Source: Mesostigma viride | Lineage: Eukaryota > Streptophyta > Mesostigmatophyceae > Mesostigmatales > Mesostigmataceae | Assembly: GCA_009746045.1 (NCBI GenBank) | Contig: RPFO01001024.1 | Span: 1-51,606 of the forward strand | DNA length: 51,606 nucleotides | Reading direction: 5' to 3' | Shown: positions 50,740-51,606 of the stretch, piece after piece | How positions within the stretch are numbered: the first letter of the stretch is position 1 | Layout: each line of letters opens with the position of its first letter | The notes under the pieces: model-generated | Databases searched by the model: none | Told to the model about the DNA's origin: nothing | Seen by the model: only the letters and a program-made list of their open reading frames with translations | Translations under genes and position numbers: made by a program

Positions 50740-51104
50740 TTGTGCCACATTAATTTCTTCCTGTTTTGGTATGACGCATCAATAATTGCCCCTTGTATGT
50801 ACGGGTGCGGTCGATTGACCTCCCTCCAGCAACATTGCAACATCCGTTACTGACGCGTCCACTGGATGCGGCGGATGGCGTTCCTATCCAGCATGTTAGT
50901 TGCCTTGTGAGCTGAATTGTGCAGGGTGTCGTCAGTACAGAGTTGCCGATGAGAAGGATAGACAAGGAGCTCAAGTGGTCACTGGTGTTGCCTGGTTGAT
51001 GGCGGCGCGTAATATCCATGGGCATGCACATATGGATACCCAAACAGCACTCACAGGGCTTTGGCCGAGTTCGCTGGTGAGAGGCAGTACCACAAATGCA
51101 GTTG
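50740..51104. other. Non-coding or intronic stretch
   Basis: No clear gene. An acceptor-like CTCCCTCCAG ends at 50831 and a donor-like GTTAGT lies at 50895, which might bound a further small exon. Confidence 0.25.
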
Positions 51105-51345
51105 GAGAGGGTGGGTGGGTGGGGTGGGCGGAGGAGGGAGGGGAGGGAGGGGAGGGAGGGAGGGAGGTCGGGGAGGAGGGGAGAGGGAGGGAGGGAGGGA
51201 GGGAGGGAGGGAGGGAGGGAAGGAGGGAGAGGTGAGGAGGTGAGGGAGGGAAGGGAGGCTGATGGGAGGTGAAGGGAGGGAGGGGAGGGAGGGAGGAGGG
51301 AGGGGAGGAGAGGGAGGGTTGAGGCGAGGGAGGTGGTGGGTGGGT
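51105..51345. repeat. GGGA/GGGT purine-rich low-complexity tract
   Basis: About 240 bp of GGGA, GAGG and GGGT repeats, including a run of about ten GGGA units at 51186-51224. It is likely to form triplex or quadruplex DNA. Confidence 0.85.
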
Positions 51346-51384
51346 GCGGTGGTTATGGTGGTGGATGGTTGCAAGGGTGGTTGC

Positions 51385-51393
51385 TTATAAAAG
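51385..51393 (+). promoter_or_regulatory. Possible TATA box
   Basis: TTATAAAAG follows the purine tract by about 40 bp in a region with no retroelement homology. A downstream gene would start near or beyond the window end. Confidence 0.25.
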
Positions 51394-51606
51394 AGTGAAA
51401 GTCGCTCCGGGTGGGCTGGGGAATCCGGCGGGTTTGGGACTCCCTAGGTGGGTGCAGTTGTTGGATGCCTGAGTGAAACCTGTTCATGGGACTGTCAGGG
51501 TATTTGCACCGTTTGGTTTTGTGGCGGGGGGTATGTGTAGAGGTGTGATTGGGAAAGTGGGTGGGTGAGCGATTGGGTGGAAGGGTAGAGTGGGTGGGTG
51601 GGTGCA

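Noticed and set aside
50895-50924. 30-nt intron between GTTAGT and GTGCAG
   Set aside because: Too short for a normal spliceosomal intron; the reading on either side is not supported.

Overview
The window is eukaryotic and almost wholly made of transposable elements. No rRNA, tRNA, CRISPR or bacterial operon signal was found. The best guess for the host is a green alga. Support: a Penelope-like element with an N-terminal GIY-YIG endonuclease and a CxC linker (the 'Chlamys' arrangement known mainly from green algae), chromodomain Ty3/gypsy elements, split-direct-repeat mini-elements like those of volvocine algae, and a very GC-rich LINE with a restriction-like endonuclease. This is inference; no host gene identifies the species.

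Layout. 1-3570: a fold-back-like pair of arms encloses a 1.1-kb terminal-inverted-repeat element and a 1.97-kb split-direct-repeat (SDR) element. 3572-6010: a Ty1/copia-like protease and RT-RNase H pair without an integrase. 7600-18293: minus-strand Ty3/gypsy element 1 (LTR, viroplasmin-like ORF, gag, PR, RT, RNase H, integrase with chromodomain, extra 3' ORF). Its viroplasmin-like ORF is split by a second-family SDR element (14623-16623), and its integrase carries a 121-bp palindrome. 18504-21590: a decayed minus-strand Chlamys-type Penelope element. 23391-25352: an inverted, near-identical copy of the first SDR element. 26146-40742: a nest of one LINE family. It holds one near-complete minus-strand copy (29664-38907) with PHD, RING-H2 and C2H2 fingers, RT and restriction-like endonuclease, headed by 22.5 copies of a 170-bp unit, plus truncated copies on both strands joined at AT-rich sites. 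41160-41800: a second Penelope fragment. 42025-49650: minus-strand Ty3/gypsy element 2 with two extra ORFs in the env position. 49700-51606: a GTTAC/GTAAC-rich block, possible exons of an unrecognised host gene, a long GGGA purine tract and a TATA-like site.

Three observations stand out. First, the SDR elements: two diverged families share an identical A1-internal-B1-A2-spacer-B2 plan, a G-quadruplex motif in the spacer and a hairpin in the A repeat, and have no coding capacity; one insertion can be read to the base because it splits an ORF without a target duplication. Second, the LINE has a chromatin/ubiquitin-type N-terminus and a tandem 5' array that looks like promoter monomers. Third, the gypsy elements carry unusual accessory ORFs. 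Most coding regions show frameshifts, some at homopolymers, so either decay or assembly error is possible.
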